This document shows, one piece after another, positions 19,144-31,884 of a stretch of DNA of 64,000 bases. The DNA is taken from the NCBI GenBank assembly GCA_963422465.1, contig OY730172.1:806001-870000 (forward strand), read 5' to 3'. A program made the translations under genes and the position numbers. Position 1 is the stretch's first letter. The number at the start of each line of letters is the position of its first letter. Source of the DNA: Lichina pygmaea. Lineage: Eukaryota; Ascomycota; Lichinomycetes; Lichinales; Lichinaceae. The notes below the pieces were generated by a model, which saw only the letters and a list, made by a program, of their open reading frames with translations, ran no database searches and was not told the DNA's origin.

Positions 19144-22100
19144 TCAGAGCCCGAATTTGCTGGTGATACCTGTTCGACATGAAAGGGTCAGTCGGCTGCG
19201 GAATTTAACTTGGGGTCACGCCACGAGAATCTCGACCCTCTAAACTCTATCCCCAAAGAAGAGGCCGTGCGAGCGAGACTCGTGGCCCGTTACTCACTTC
19301 CAAACACCATCTTCCGCTTCTGCTGGCTCACGTAGCTATTGACGTCCTTGGCCCATCCGGAACTCTGCTCCTGCAGCTGGTCCATAGAGTCGCCGACGAT
19401 GCCGAGTTTCTCTGTGCGCTCATTGACCTGTCGTTGCATGTATGCCCAGTAGCCTTCCTCTTCGCCCTCTGGACCTGGCCCTGACCTGCCAGCAGCGGAC
19501 GATGGGCCGGCTTGGCCGGCTTGCCGACGCCGCTGCTCCTCGGCGTGAGCCTGTTGCATCATCTGACGGGACATTGGTCGATCGGGACCGCCGACTGGCC
19601 AGGAGCGCGTTAGCGGCAGACGCAAGGACGGTCGGAGGAGTATCGTCTTACTAAGGATGTCCATGTCGGCCGGCGTGACATGCTGCGAACCGGCAATCCA
19701 CTGCAGATTGGAGATGGTCGGCCGCGGCGGGACAACGGCCTCCGCGTTGTACAGCCTGTCCTCCGAGCTTGGCCTTGGATCGCCTCTGTCAGCCCAACCG
19801 GACTACGTCGTCGTAGGTGCCCACTTACAGCTCTTTGCCGTTGCCCCAGACGTTGAACACGCCGACCTCAGACGGTCCTGTCCAGGCGATGACGAAGCCA
19901 GATCCCGTAACCAGGACATCAGTCAGCCGTGAGAGGTCCACGTTCTTGGGCAACTTCGCAGCTCCAATCTCTTTGAGGGCGGGCAGGGAGTATGCCCTGA
20001 TCGAGCCGTCGCCAAAGACGCCAACCAGCGCGTACGCTCGTCCCTCGAAATCGACTATCGAGGCGGAATAGCAGAGGGTATCGTCCCAGTTCTTGTGAGC
20101 CCCCTTTGCAGAGGCGGGTTTGAAGATCCGTGCCCCGGACGGTGTCACCACGACAAGTGCGCCATGCACCTGCCGGCCAGCGCGCAGATCCGATGCGGCC
20201 CTTTGGTTCGCATATGCACCTACTCCGGTCTCGATATCGATTGGCGCAACAAGAAGCGTCCGCTCGTCGACTGAGGTCGATCCAGCATGCTGGACTCGAT
20301 AAGTGCCGTTGGGCTCTGGCAGGAGCTTGAAGGTGGCGACGTGTCCGAGGTTGGTTCCAACAAAGCATGCGATGCTCGAGTATTCTGGTGCATTGGATCA
20401 GTCTCTCGTGCCTGTCGTGCAGCAGGGCTGAATATTACCATCGCCTTCAAGCGTCAAGATGCCAAACTCTATGGTTGTCGGCCACTCGCGTTTTGCCTGC
20501 GTAGAAGTCGAGCTCCGGAGCAAGCTGCGGCGCTTGCTCTGCGCCACGAGTGTGTCAATGGCAGCGTCGTAAATAACCGCGGGGCCCTGCCGTCCCACTT
20601 CCGTCAGCAGACGCAGGCACGTACGCACCGATGATACCCACCCTCATGTCGATAATAGCTAGTTTTCCGCCTTCGTATCCGGCGGCCAGGAATCCCAGGT
20701 CACTCATCTTCAAGGCAGTCACAGGTCCTGCCTGTGCCTTGTACAGAGTCAACGGGAGAAGCCCCTCTTTGACCGAAGGATCAGCGCACTCGGCGATGCT
20801 GGAGAGCCCGTTGGCCATTGCTGGAAGCCCTTGCTGGCTTCCGTCCGGTTTGCCCCACCGGAATACAACCACCTCTCCGGCTGCTGTTCCTACCGCGAGT
20901 TCTCCCGTCGCTCCGGCCATGGACATGACATTGATATCGATCTTTTGATACCGCTGAAGGGCCAGGGCAACATCGACCTGTACAACGTCTTCGTTGCCGA
21001 TGTCGTCGCCATGACCCATGTCCCACATGCGAATGGTCCCGTCTCCGTGACAGGTTTGCACGACGGTCCTGCTCTCGTGGCGTTTCCGGGCTCGAGTGGC
21101 CTCGGCTCCGCCGTGCAAGAACCGAGGACCTTGCCGTCGGGCTTCGCTCATGGACAGCCATCTCGCCGGCTCCATCTCGGCAAAATCAATCTTATCCACG
21201 AACGGTTGCACGAAAGACAGAGATACGTGCAGAAGATTTGATGTAGGGATAGGATGGCCGGTAGGAAAGCTCAGGGTCGTCACTTCACCGTTCGAAAAGG
21301 TGGTCATGACCGCGAGTGGGTCATGAGATCCGGCGTGGTGGGGAGACGAGTTGGGTATCAAGCAGAAGCCGGTCACATCCGCCTCTGGCGGAGTTGGGAG
21401 TATATGTTGGCGCTTGGGATTTGCGAAATGTCCCGCAAACACCTCCCAGGACGATGTAGCGTAGCCGGGGGTTATGCCAAGCTCCAGAAAGGTCAGCCCG
21501 TTCGCTGGAAACCCAGCAGAAGCTCCACCAGCGATAAGAAGTCCTGTGTCCTCTGGATTCTGTTTGGAGCACCACGCGATACCCACCAACGGCCGACTAT
21601 ACCCCGAACCTGACGCGGCTATTCTTCCGCTTCGCTTGTTGATGTTCGTATCTTGCAAGGTGCGTGCCATGACGACTCTATCCTCTTTGAGATCCCAAAT
21701 GACGATGCTCGAATCTTCATGTCCCGTGAGAACAAAGGTTCCCGTTGGATGCCAGATCGCTTGGGTCAGCTTTGGACGTCGGACCGTGTTGATGGTCTCT
21801 GGATTGGGACTACCCCCAGGTGCGCCTGGTGGAAGCTCATATAGAAAGGAATTGGTCGTCTTATTCTGTTTGAAGGAGTAGACCACTGCACCATCGCTGT
21901 ACCCGACCAACAGCTTCCCAACGTCCCTTGGATGCGGAGCTAGAGCGACCACGGGCTGCAGACGGCTTTTCGGCGACCGGTCCCTCCAGAAGTTTGGCAG
22001 TCTGAGAGACGCAGGAACACGGCGGTCCAGGTCATAGATGACGACCTCGCCTGCTTAAGCAGTCAACCTGCTGCATCTTTTGCCTGTCACAGATGAAACT

Positions 22101-22586
22101 GACCAGTCTGAAGTCCCAAAAAGGCCCAATCGAGGATTGGATCTGTCGTGAGCGCCCTGATAGAGCCGGGAGCAGCATAGCTCGTCAGAAGGCTCTTGCT
22201 CTCCAATGAGTAGATGCTGAGCTCATTCTTCGAGTCTACAGAGACCAGCTTGTCTGCAACAAATCGTAGACCAGTCACCGAAGCCTTGCGGGGCAGTTTG
22301 AGAGTGACGGACACCCTCTTCTGGCCGAAGACATAGATTTGCCCGCTGCCATATTTTGACTCGCCGGTGCCAACGGCGAGCAGCGATTGCACCGGGTCGT
22401 AAGCCAAGACATGTATTTGTGAGTTGATGCCGTAGCGAGCTATCTGGCCGGCGGAGTGTCAGAGAGAGCGCACAGCCACTACCATGTGCCCGAGCGTACT
22501 TCGTCCGGAGCCAACAGCTCCGCGAATATTCCGGCCGAGAGATCCTTCCCTATTCCTGTCTGCTTGCCCCTAAGGAGATGGGCCAT
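19144..22586 (-). CDS. SRO7: Lethal giant larvae / Sro7 / tomosyn family exocytosis regulator (998 aa, 8 exons)
   Basis: Exons (minus strand): 22586-22500, 22443-22104, 22050-20642, 20586-20439, 20384-19829, 19785-19652, 19594-19298, 19169-19144; together 2997 nt, in frame. The N-terminus MAHLLRGKQTGI, then IARYGINSQIHVLAYDPVQSLL, and many WD40-type blades identify the family. A C-terminal R-SNARE-like coil (VNERTEKLGIVGDSMDQLQ) is present. In yeast, Sro7 binds the t-SNARE Sec9 and the Rab Sec4 to regulate vesicle fusion at sites of growth. The position expected for the zero-layer Arg of the coil appears to be Ser. Intron 5 is only 43 bp. The last exon is 26 nt and gives SITSKFGL; without splicing it the frame would end in GSE. 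Confidence 0.93.
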
Positions 22587-23275
22587 GCTTGATTCGAGTT
22601 GATGGCTGAGCCTGACCTCCGAAAAGACAAGTCGCAATGGCTGGGTGCTCCAAGACGGTATGACACAAAGAAACTAGACCAGGTCTCTGATGCTGAGTGT
22701 ATTTCAAGTCAGCCAAAGGTCATCTTGCATGAGCACGATGAGGAAGGATACGAATAACGGGTGTAATTTACCTAGCGTTTCAACAGATGTAGTCGACTCC
22801 CCACATGTGAACAATTTAAGTGATCATGCCGAAGCATACGGAAGTACAGCAGAGCGGCGTTGGTAATACAAGTTCGGCTGCTATTCTGAAAAGCGAGTTT
22901 TCCAAAGACGTCTTTCTGTAGATTAGCCTAATGTGTCTACTTACGTACAATGGAGCTACAAAAGTGGTTATGTACGTATTGGAACCAAGTTGAGGAAGAG
23001 GACATGTGGAGTGTTCATGAGGGATCTTGACAAGTATCATACTGTGTAAGGACAATAAGCAGAACACCTACAGTAAAGGAGAATCGCAGTAGCTATACGA
23101 TTCTAGAGGCAATGCGTTGGTAGCAGTCAACGAAAGAATCCATCCGAGAACAGAACCGGCGTCATCTGCTACTGTCTTCATGAATACAGAGAGCTCGCTG
23201 TGGCGTCCAGCGAGCCACTCAAGTAAGAGCCACCGAGATGCATTCATTCATATTCCAGCAAACAAGAAACAGCAG
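22587..23275. other. Intergenic between SRO7 and TSR3
   Basis: No coding sequence is recognised. It carries the SRO7 promoter and the TSR3 3' flank. Confidence 0.5.
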
Positions 23276-24630
23276 CTATCCTGAGGTCTTCGCTATTCGT
23301 CCTCCAATAGTTTCCAAGCTCTTGAGCCTTTCCTTGGCTCGGATACCCGATCGATCATTCACAGGCGTCGCATCGATGATGTTATCAAAGTCAGCATCGT
23401 CGTCGTCATTATCCGGCATCGGGCCGGACTCCGCTCGGGAAGGCCCTGGCTTGGGCGCGATGATTCTCTGAAGACCTGGTCTGAGATCTTCGCCCTGTGG
23501 ATGCTTCGACGAGTCGACAAAGGGCTTGGACATCAGGACTTTGCGCCGGAGCTCAGCCATGAGCTCGTCGTCATCACTAGAGTCCGAGAGTTCAAAGCGG
23601 TCTCTTTGCTCTTCTCTTCCTTTTTCTTCTTCTTCTTCTTCTTCTTCTTCTTCGTCGTCGTCTTCATCTTCGTCACCTTCATTTTTAGATACTGCCTCCT
23701 CCATGTCGTCCCCTTGGGCGTCCTCATCGTCTGCTTCAGTAATGAACTGTCTGTTCATGTTGCCGCCTTTCCAGGCATCTCGGGAGGAGCTCCCCGCCGT
23801 AGTCTCTCGGCTTTCTGCATATTCTCGCTCCAGCTTCTCTAGCCATACCTCCTCCGCCTTTTTAACTTCCTCTTCGCTTTCACATAAGGCGTACCGTTTT
23901 AGGAGGCCCGCATTGATCTCGAGAAACGATCCCCCGTATGGAAACGGTGACAGCACCTCATGAGCCCACTCCGGACGACCTAGTATTATCAGCCTGCGAG
24001 TCCCCGATGGAGCTCTATGCGACGCACCACATATATAAAAGGTTGCGGCTAGAGCTTCGACGCAGTTAAGTCTCCAAGGCCTTCCGTAATTGACTGTGTT
24101 TGCTGCGACCAAGTAGGGCACTGTCCAGAGTACCCCATATCAGCAGATTCGTCTTGTAAGACCTGGAGGTATCACCGGACTGGCGTACAGATTCTTTCAC
24201 ACCTTCCTCCAATCCTCCCAAACGGAATCTCCTTCAACCTGGCCCATGAGCATTCCACAACGGCCGCACCCTGCTGCTGAAGAAGCTCTTTGTCTCCGGG
24301 AGACAGGACGTGTTTCGCTTTTGGCCTGTCCGCAATCAACATTGTCTTCCATCCGAAGCATGTCGCATGCGACCAGGGTACGCACGAGATGACGAGGCCC
24401 TGAAACCGTTGGCCGACATGTAACTCGCGCATGTAACCAAGCTTGATGAGCCTCTTGCCCGAGCATCTTTTAGGATCGCAATGGTTGAAATCCCAACAGG
24501 CTGCTTTGAATTCCGGGTGCTTGGCGACATCGAATACGCTGCCGCTTGCTCCAGATGGCGTCTGACGCGGGGCAGAACCAGCCCCGCGCTTCCCTCCGCG
24601 ACGAAAGTTGTCCTTCTTATGCCGTACCAT
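23276..24630 (-). CDS. TSR3: 18S rRNA aminocarboxypropyltransferase Tsr3 (428 aa, 2 exons)
   Basis: Exons are 24630-24189 and 24120-23276, with a 68-bp intron (GTACGC donor) that restores [27 protein letters not shown] across the junction. Family motifs WDFNHCDPKRCSGKRL, GAAVVECSWARLKEIP and [16 protein letters not shown] are all present. Tsr3 adds the acp group from S-adenosylmethionine to a hypermodified pseudouridine in the small-subunit rRNA, late in 40S maturation. Unlike compact yeast Tsr3, this protein has a long acidic tail with a Glu run encoded by a TTC/GAA repeat (23624-23653). I chose the ATG at 24630 because it starts MVRHKKDNFRRG, typical of filamentous fungi. Confidence 0.95.
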
Positions 24631-24891
24631 TATGGAGCGGAGCTTGTCAAGATCCAAGCAGGACGATTACGCCAGCACTCGAATCATATCCTCTGAATTT
24701 TCGTTCTGATGTCGTTGTTGTTCTGAGTGGGACACTCGAAAACAAAAAGGGCCCAGGAACACGTCATTCCTTAATTCGGCATTTAAATCGCCAAGCACTG
24801 ACGGCCGCGTCTCATATACCGAACAACACGCATTAATTACAGCTGATCAAAAGTGTCTCCACCAGTCAATCTGGAGGCAGTGTCGGCACGT
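24631..24891. promoter_or_regulatory. Bidirectional promoter between TSR3 and GGA
   Basis: Only 261 bp separate the two divergent start codons, so both genes must share this stretch for initiation. No clear TATA box is visible. Confidence 0.55.
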
Positions 24892-27369
24892 ATGGCAGCC
24901 AGGGACCGCTTTGGTACCCTCGGCGGGCCAGCTCAGTCGACGTTGCAACGTTACATTCGTACGTGGGAAGGACGTTCTGTTCAACGAGCTCGCAGGATGT
25001 AGCGGCTGACGATTCCCAGAAAGCGCTTGCGACCCTGCGAACTATGAACCGAATCTAGCAACGAATCTGGACATCGCGGAGCTGATCAACTCCAAGAAGG
25101 GCAACACGTAAGAGGGAACAATCGAGAAGGTTGAAAGGCATCCAGCTAATGAATGTGCAGGCCGAGAGAAGCGGCAGTGGCCATTGTCAATTACATCAAC
25201 CATCGGAATCAAAATGTTGCTCTTCTGGCGCTTGCGGTTGGTCCAGGATCTCGCTTTGAGGCGGGTGAGACGTATGCTGATGCTTACGGGGACAGCTGCT
25301 TGATATCTGTGTCAAGAACTGCGGCTATCCCTTCCATTTGCAGATCAGCACTAAAGAGTTTCTCAACGAGCTGGTCAGACGGTTTCCTGAACGTCCGCCG
25401 ATGCGGCCAGGCCGAGTGCAGCTAAGGATCCTGGAGTCATTAGAGGAATGGCGGCAAACGATATGCCAGTCTTCGAAATACAGGGATGACCTGGGTTATA
25501 TCCGGGATATGCATCGGCTTCTCAGCTTCAAGGGGTATATGTTCCCGGAGATCCGGCGAGAAGATGCGGCGGTTCTCAATCCGAATGATGTACGATCACC
25601 GGGCCTCGACCTCGCTTTAGTCTCCGCTGACGGTCGATCTAGAATCTCAAGTCGGCAGAGGAGATGGAGGAGGAGGAGCGGTCGGCTCAGTCGGCGAAGC
25701 TGCAGGAGCTGATTCGACGAGGGGCGCCACAGGACCTGCAAGAGGCGAACAAGCTGATGAAGATCATGGCCGGATACGACACAAAGCACCGGACAGACTA
25801 TCGAGCAAAGGCGGCGGAAGAGGTCGCCAAGGTGCAGCAGAAAGCCAAGATACTGGAGGAGATGCTCCAAGGGTGCACAAAGGACGACAAGATTGCTGAG
25901 GGTGATCTGTTCGAGGTAGGGCTGAAACCAGCCTCGCCATGTTCAGCTCCTGCTAAGCTCGATGGTCTGTAGGAGCTTGCAAACGCGCTGCAGAGCGCCC
26001 AGCCCAAAATCCAGCGAATGTGCGAGGAAGAATCGGACGACACAGAAGCCGTGGCGAAGCTATTTGAGATCAACGACAGCATCCACCGGACCATCGAAAG
26101 GTACAATCTCATCAGGAAAGGAGACTTTGACGCCGCCTCGAAAATTCCGAAAGGGACGCTAGGCACCAGCACGGGTGCCACCAAAAAGGGCGACAACGAG
26201 CTGTCGCTGATCGATCTCGACGGAGACCTGCCTCAGGCCAGCGCCAACGGGCTGCAGAAGTCAAGCGCGGGAAGCGAGCAGAAGGCCGAGTCCTTGGAGG
26301 ACGATCTCCTAGGACTGTCCTTCGAGGACAGCGCCTTCGGCCAGGGAGGCAACATCACGTTGAGCCTTGGACAGAACACCAGTGGGCACCTACACGCTGC
26401 TGATTTGACGATGCTGTCGGCTGACTACCGTCTTCCAGCGCTACCGAGTGAACAGCCACCGCTATCAGCCGGCTTCTCAGCAGCTGCTCAAGGGTCTTCG
26501 TCGCAACCTCACCAACAGACACTCACACAGGGCATATCGCCGGCGGCTTCGGACCCCTTCTCATCCATCGCCAAGATGCCATCGCGCCAGTCCTCTCCAT
26601 TCGACTACCAGCAGCAGCCGTTTGCCACCCCGAGGGCAAAAACCTCCCTTGGTGCTCCTTCCCAGTCCCCCTCGCAACGGCTCTCGACTGACGCATCGTC
26701 AACAGCAGCAGGCGACGAAGATGATGAATGGATGTTCTCGACGGCCCTCCCGGAAAGAAGCGAATGGCAGACGAGGTCCAAATATGTCGTTGTCACAAGA
26801 TCGGTCATCGAACTCGGGTTTAACGTGTCCCGTCCTCACATCGGTGACGGGCTGCGCATCCTCGCCGTGTTCTCGAATAGAACGCCGCAGGTGATCGGGG
26901 CTATCACGTTTCAGGTGGCGGTCACGAAGGTTAGTGGTGCACCTGTAGTCGCAGTATCCACACTACCGTTCCTCTTCCCTCGTTCGTCTCTGACGAACGA
27001 TACAACGATGGCGTCCAAAGAACAATCACCAGGCCACTTCTCTCCTTTCTTTTCTCCGTCTCTTCACATTAGACCCCGAGCACTCTACGATTTTGATCTG
27101 CAGATCAAGAAGGACCCGCTTCAAGAAATTGTCAACCCGAATCAAACTGAATCAAACATGGGCCGCAGGGAATGACACTCCAACTCAATCCGCAAACGGG
27201 ACAAACCTTGCTGCCGAACCAACGAGCCGGCATCGAGCAACAGATGTATGTGGAGCCCGTGCCAGAGGGCTCGGGCAACAGCGTCAAAATCCGATGGAAA
27301 CTCTCCTACACGCTAAACTCCCAGGTCAAGAACGAAGCTGGCGAGGTCACTAACATGGGCGTCTTGTGA
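24892..27369 (+). CDS. GGA: GGA-type Arf-binding clathrin adaptor (VHS-GAT-GAE, 651 aa, 7 exons)
   Basis: Exons are 24892-24958, 25020-25107, 25161-25236, 25296-25589, 25643-25915, 25973-26929 and 27169-27369, totalling 1956 nt. A VHS domain comes first (YEPNLATNLDIAELINSKKGN, then VKNCGYPFHLQISTKEFLNEL). Then comes a GAT domain with coiled coil (EEMEEEERSAQSAKLQELIRR to the IHRTIERYNLIRKGDF region). A Ser/Gln-rich hinge follows, and a C-terminal gamma-adaptin ear split by a 239-bp intron completes the protein. GGAs sort cargo from the trans-Golgi network to endosomes under Arf-GTP control. The hinge contains LSLIDLDGD and DLLGLSFED acidic patches resembling clathrin-box and adaptor-binding sites. 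Confidence 0.95.
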
Positions 27370-28270
27370 TTCTACTGTCGGTCTACGTAGTTGAGAGATG
27401 ATGGGGAAGGGCGGAGAGGAGTTCCGTCCTCTGTATTCTCAGAAGAGGGTGGAGAAGGCCATGAAGGACGGGGAAGGATTTCTGTCGTCGGTATTCTCTG
27501 TCGGAGGAGGAGGGGCGACTGAGAGGAAGGTTTACGTCATGTGAATATGATATGATGCTATGATGTGCAGCGGACCAGCCAACCACGGCAGAAGCTGTGG
27601 TCGTGCACTACAGTCCCAAAGCCTGCGCCCTGTGAACGACGACTCTTCACTTCCTCTTTCACGCGCTTGATACTTCTTTGGCGTTTCACACCATCTTTTG
27701 CCATCTTGCTTCTCTTGCTCCTCTTCCTTCCCCTTCCTTCTCTGATAGTTCCTTCTTCTCATCGCCATCCTGCCCCTTATCATCATCATTTGAAATCATT
27801 AGTAAGAAGCCCCCCCCCCCCCCTCTCTTTGTTTTGTTTCTGTCATCAGCCATCACTCCAAGAGTGTCCAGAAAGAACCAAGCAGCTGGATGACAGAGGC
27901 CTTTTCTTTCTTCACACATTTGTTGACTGTTTCTATTTACAGGGTAGAAGGGAGAGGAAAGGGGAGAAGGGAAAGGGGGAGGGGGAAAGGAGGAGGGACA
28001 TGCCAGTACAAAATGACGTAGTGGACGAGAAGACTGAAGGATAAGAAGTGGAGGAAGAAGGAAAAAAAAAGACGAATTCATGGACTGGACGCGATGGGGC
28101 AATGGCATCTTGCTTGAAGGTTTCCTTCCCTTGCAACCACCATCCAGAGCCCATCAGACACTCACCCACAAAAGAATCACTTTCCACTCCCATTCTTCCA
28201 CCCACCAAAAAAACGACTCAGACTGGAGTCAAGGGATCGAGAGTCGTCTCTAGCGTCAGACAAGAGCCAT
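27370..28270. other. Intergenic between convergent GGA and IFM1
   Basis: The stretch is pyrimidine-rich with a long C run at about 27810-27823. It carries the 3' untranslated parts of both genes, and no coding sequence is recognised. Confidence 0.5.
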
Positions 28271-28519
28271 CTAGAGCACTCTCTTCTCGTGCTTCACATC
28301 GTAGCATTGCACCTGGTCGCCGACCTGGAATCCAGACCAACCGCCATCGAAGCCGAGGCCGCATTCGGTGCCCTTGCGCATCTCCATGACGTCCTTCTTC
28401 AGGTTCTTGAGGGAGTCGAGCGATCCTGTGTGTGAAAAGGGTGGGGTTTAGATATTTGGCGCCGAAGCATCTGGATGTGATGGTTCGGAGGGAGGGGGAG
28501 AGGTGTTGGCGGGACGTCG

Positions 28520-28559
<40 letters not shown>

Positions 28560-31500
28560 AGGGAATAGAAAAAGGTATCAAGGGAGAAGAACGACAAAGA
28601 AGGAGGGTTGATGTGATCGATAGAGAAGGAAGGCGATCCAGCAATGAACAGAAACAGACAAGACTAAACTCACCATCAAATATAACCTGCTGGTCCCTCA
28701 TGACTCTCACTTTCGACTTCCTGTTCATCACGCCGTTCCGCACCTTGCAGCCCGCGATTGACCGAGTGACCTTCCGCTTGACGTTGATGTGGAAGATGGC
28801 GGCAATCTCGGCCTCGCCCGTGACGCGTTTGGTCACCAGTTCCGGCAGCTTCTCCGACATCTTGGCCTTGACTGCCTCGGTGAGGTGGTAGATGATGTTG
28901 TGCTCGATGATCGGCACCCGCATCGTCTCGGCCATGCGTGCAACGCCCGGCTCCACTTTCGGCGTGTTGAAGGCCACGACGCAGCCGTTCGCGGCGAAGG
29001 CCATGTCCACGTCCGATCCCGTGACGCCGCCCACCCCGGTCCGTACCATCTTGGGCCGGACGAACTCGTTCCCCAGCGGCGAGACGCAGTTGACGACCGC
29101 TTCGACCGAGCCACCGGTGTCGGCCTTGATCACGAACGTCACCTCGGCCGTCGTCGTCTTCGGTTCCGTGGCGGTGGTGCTGTCCTTGGCTGCGGCTTCC
29201 GGTTCCTTCCACACGTCCGAGAACCTCAGACCAGACCGCACGGCCCGTATGTGAGCCTTGTACCGCTCCAGCTTTCGAGCCTGCGCGTCGGCCCGTGCCT
29301 GTTCGTATACAAGCTGCTGCTCTCGTCGGAGCTGGTTGACCGTCTCGACGTCCGACGTCATCTTCTCAATGTCCCCTCGGGCCTCTCGATGCACGATCAC
29401 GCGCTTGGCCAGGGCTTCGTCCTCGCACTGGAGCACCTCGGCGCCGGCTTCGGGCAACTCCCTCCAGCCATCCACTTCGACCGGCGTGCCTGGGCCTGCG
29501 GCCTCCAGCTCGACACCGGCCTCGTTCCTGAGCGTGCGCACGCGAGTCCATGTGCGCGCGGCGACGAGCACGTCGCCGGCGCGAAGAGTACCCCGTCGTA
29601 CGAGGACGGTAGCCATGCGGCCGGCGCGCTTGGTGCTCGCTTCGACGACCCAGCCTTCGCAGCGCCCCTTTGGGTCGGCGCGGATGTCGAGCACCTCGGA
29701 CAAGGTGATCGTGGCGTCCTCCAACTCACTCATGCCCTGTCCCGTCTTGCCGCTGACGCAGATGGCCTGGGTGTCGCCACCAAAGTCTTCCAGCTCGATG
29801 CCGCTCCTCGCGAGATCCTGCTTCACCTTCTCGACGTCGGCATCGGGCTTGTCGACTTTGTTGATGGCGACGATCATCGGCACCGTGGCCGATCTGGCAT
29901 GCTTGATGGCCTCTACCGTCTGTGGCTTGACGCTGTCGTCGGCAGCCACGACGAGGACGACGATGTCGGTCACGTTGGCTCCTCGCTGACGCATCGTGAG
30001 GAACGCCTCGTGGCCGGGGGTGTCCAGGAAGGTGATCGGCGTGCCCGAGGCCAGCCGGACCGAGAAGGCACCGATGTGCTGCGTGATGCCGCCGTGCTCG
30101 GAGGCCGCAACAGAGGATTTGCGCAGGTGATCGAGCAGCGTGGTCTTGCCGTGATCGACGTGGCCCATGATGGTGACGACGGGCGGCCGCAGGGGAAGTC
30201 CGGACTTGTCTTCCGGCTCCGGCAGAGGGTATAGATCGTCCGCCTGCGCCTCGCCGTAGATGGGCTCGTATCGATACTCGGCCGCGATCAAGCCTGCGGT
30301 CTCGGCCGTGAAGATGTGGTCGTGGTTGCGATGCTCGAACCCGAGCTCGTCCAACCTGGCAGTGAAGTCTTGGAGCTTGACCTTCAGCAGCGACGCTAGG
30401 GTCGCGACGCTGATGAACTCTGGCAGGTGAACAGAAGGCGGAGCCGTGGCTCTCTTGCGCAGAGCAGCCTCTTCCCTGCGCTTCCTTCTAGCGCCTGCCA
30501 GCTTTCGACGCTGTCCTGGTGCATCCTCTTCATCGTAATTCGTATCGTCCTTCTGGGATGAGTACTTCCGCGGCTGCTTCTGGCTCTGATGGGACGTCGT
30601 TGCCTCGTCATCGTCGGTCGCGTCGAAGACCAGCCTCCCTGAACCTCTGGGGCGCTCCGGCTGTCCTTCAGACTCTTTTGCGTCCTGCAAGGGCGTCGAC
30701 GCTGAAGCGGGCGGTTCTCGTTGACTCCACGTAGACTCGATAGGACTGGCTCTAGGTGGAAAATCGACCGGCCGCGATTCCCGTTCAGATCTGGCAGAGT
30801 CCCATAGGCGTCCAGGCTCCAAGGGGGCACGTTGAGCACGACCCAAGCCGTACTGGGACGCAAATCGCGGCTCGGACGGCGTTCGGGACTTCCAGTTGTT
30901 GGACTCGGAGGCCGGGCCACGCCACGCAGGTCTCGAGGCAGAATCGTTCCATGGCGCGGGCCGGGGCGTGTGCGTCTCCGGGCCATTCCTCATGGCATTC
31001 CACGAGTGTCTGCCCTCGATCGAAGCACCTCCCGAGCGCATTGAGCTAAACGGTGACTCGGCCCGCCTTTGCGATTGCCAACTGTTCGACAGAGAAGAGG
31101 ACGAGGAGGACGGATGGCCGTTGGACGGCGGCCACTGATCTTGGTGAGCGCGGTACCGTCTCGTCACGTCGGGGCGTTTGTCGTCGTGCTGACGACGGTA
31201 CACACTCTGCCACGTCTCTTCGAAGGGTCTCGGCTGCCAAGGGTCATGGGAGACAGGCCGAGAAGCGATCGTGCTGCCCGAGAAGCCGTTGCTGTCCGGT
31301 CCAGCGCCGCGCGAGAACGGGGCAGGGTTGGTTGGACGGAACAAGGTCTTGCGGATGTCTCGCATGTTCTGACGCGACCGGTCCCTGCGGAGCTGCTGCT
31401 GCATCTCCGTCCTATCGTGGTTCTCCCGTACAGCACGCCTCTGGCGCTGCTCCTCTTCAGTGAGGACGGCAGGAGAATTCCCAACGTTGAAGGGTTGTCG

Positions 31501-31884
31501 CGCGGATCCTTGTCGATGCAAAGGGGGGGGAAATGGTCCAGAGCGTGAGATGCGAGAATCTAGCGGCCGCTGTTCGGACTGTGATCGAGCTCGTAACGCT
31601 TGCCGTTGGCGTTCTTCCGAGTCGGTCAATCTCACGCCCGACGACGCCCGGTCAGCTCCGACACCTCCCGTGACAGGAGAAGCGGTGGATTGGACGTCCG
31701 GGAGAGCAGAGCTGAAGGTCTCATCTTCAACGTCAGGAGCAGCTGCCGCCGCTAAACCGGGTGGCCGCGAGACCTTCCCTGAAGAATGAAGAGACCTTGG
31801 CAAACCTCCCCTGGTAATCTTCGGGTGCGGAAGTAGACTGACATCCTTATGCGTGCAGAACACGCATATAGACTGACGACGCAT
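28271..31884 (-). CDS. IFM1: Mitochondrial translation initiation factor IF-2 (1121 aa, 2 exons)
   Basis: Exons are 31884-28674 and 28425-28271; the 248-bp intron joins VIFDG to SLDSLKNLKKDV in frame. An Arg-rich N-terminus suits mitochondrial import, followed by a long low-complexity region unlike bacterial IF2. An IF2_N segment follows (about residue 490-545), then the GTPase motifs GHVDHGKTT (about 573), DTPGHEAF and NKVDKPDAD. The C-terminal IF2 domains end in GFQVGDQVQCYDV. IF2 places initiator tRNA on the mitoribosome and is a GTPase. The intron carries a GAT(13) microsatellite at 28521-28559. Confidence 0.96.
28521..28559 (+). repeat. (GAT)13 microsatellite in the IFM1 intron
   Basis: Thirteen perfect trinucleotide units lie within the spliced-out part of the last intron, so length change should not affect the protein. 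Confidence 0.95.

Noticed and set aside
28789-30234. 481-codon plus-strand frame
   Set aside because: It is antisense shadow of the conserved GTPase part of mitochondrial IF2.
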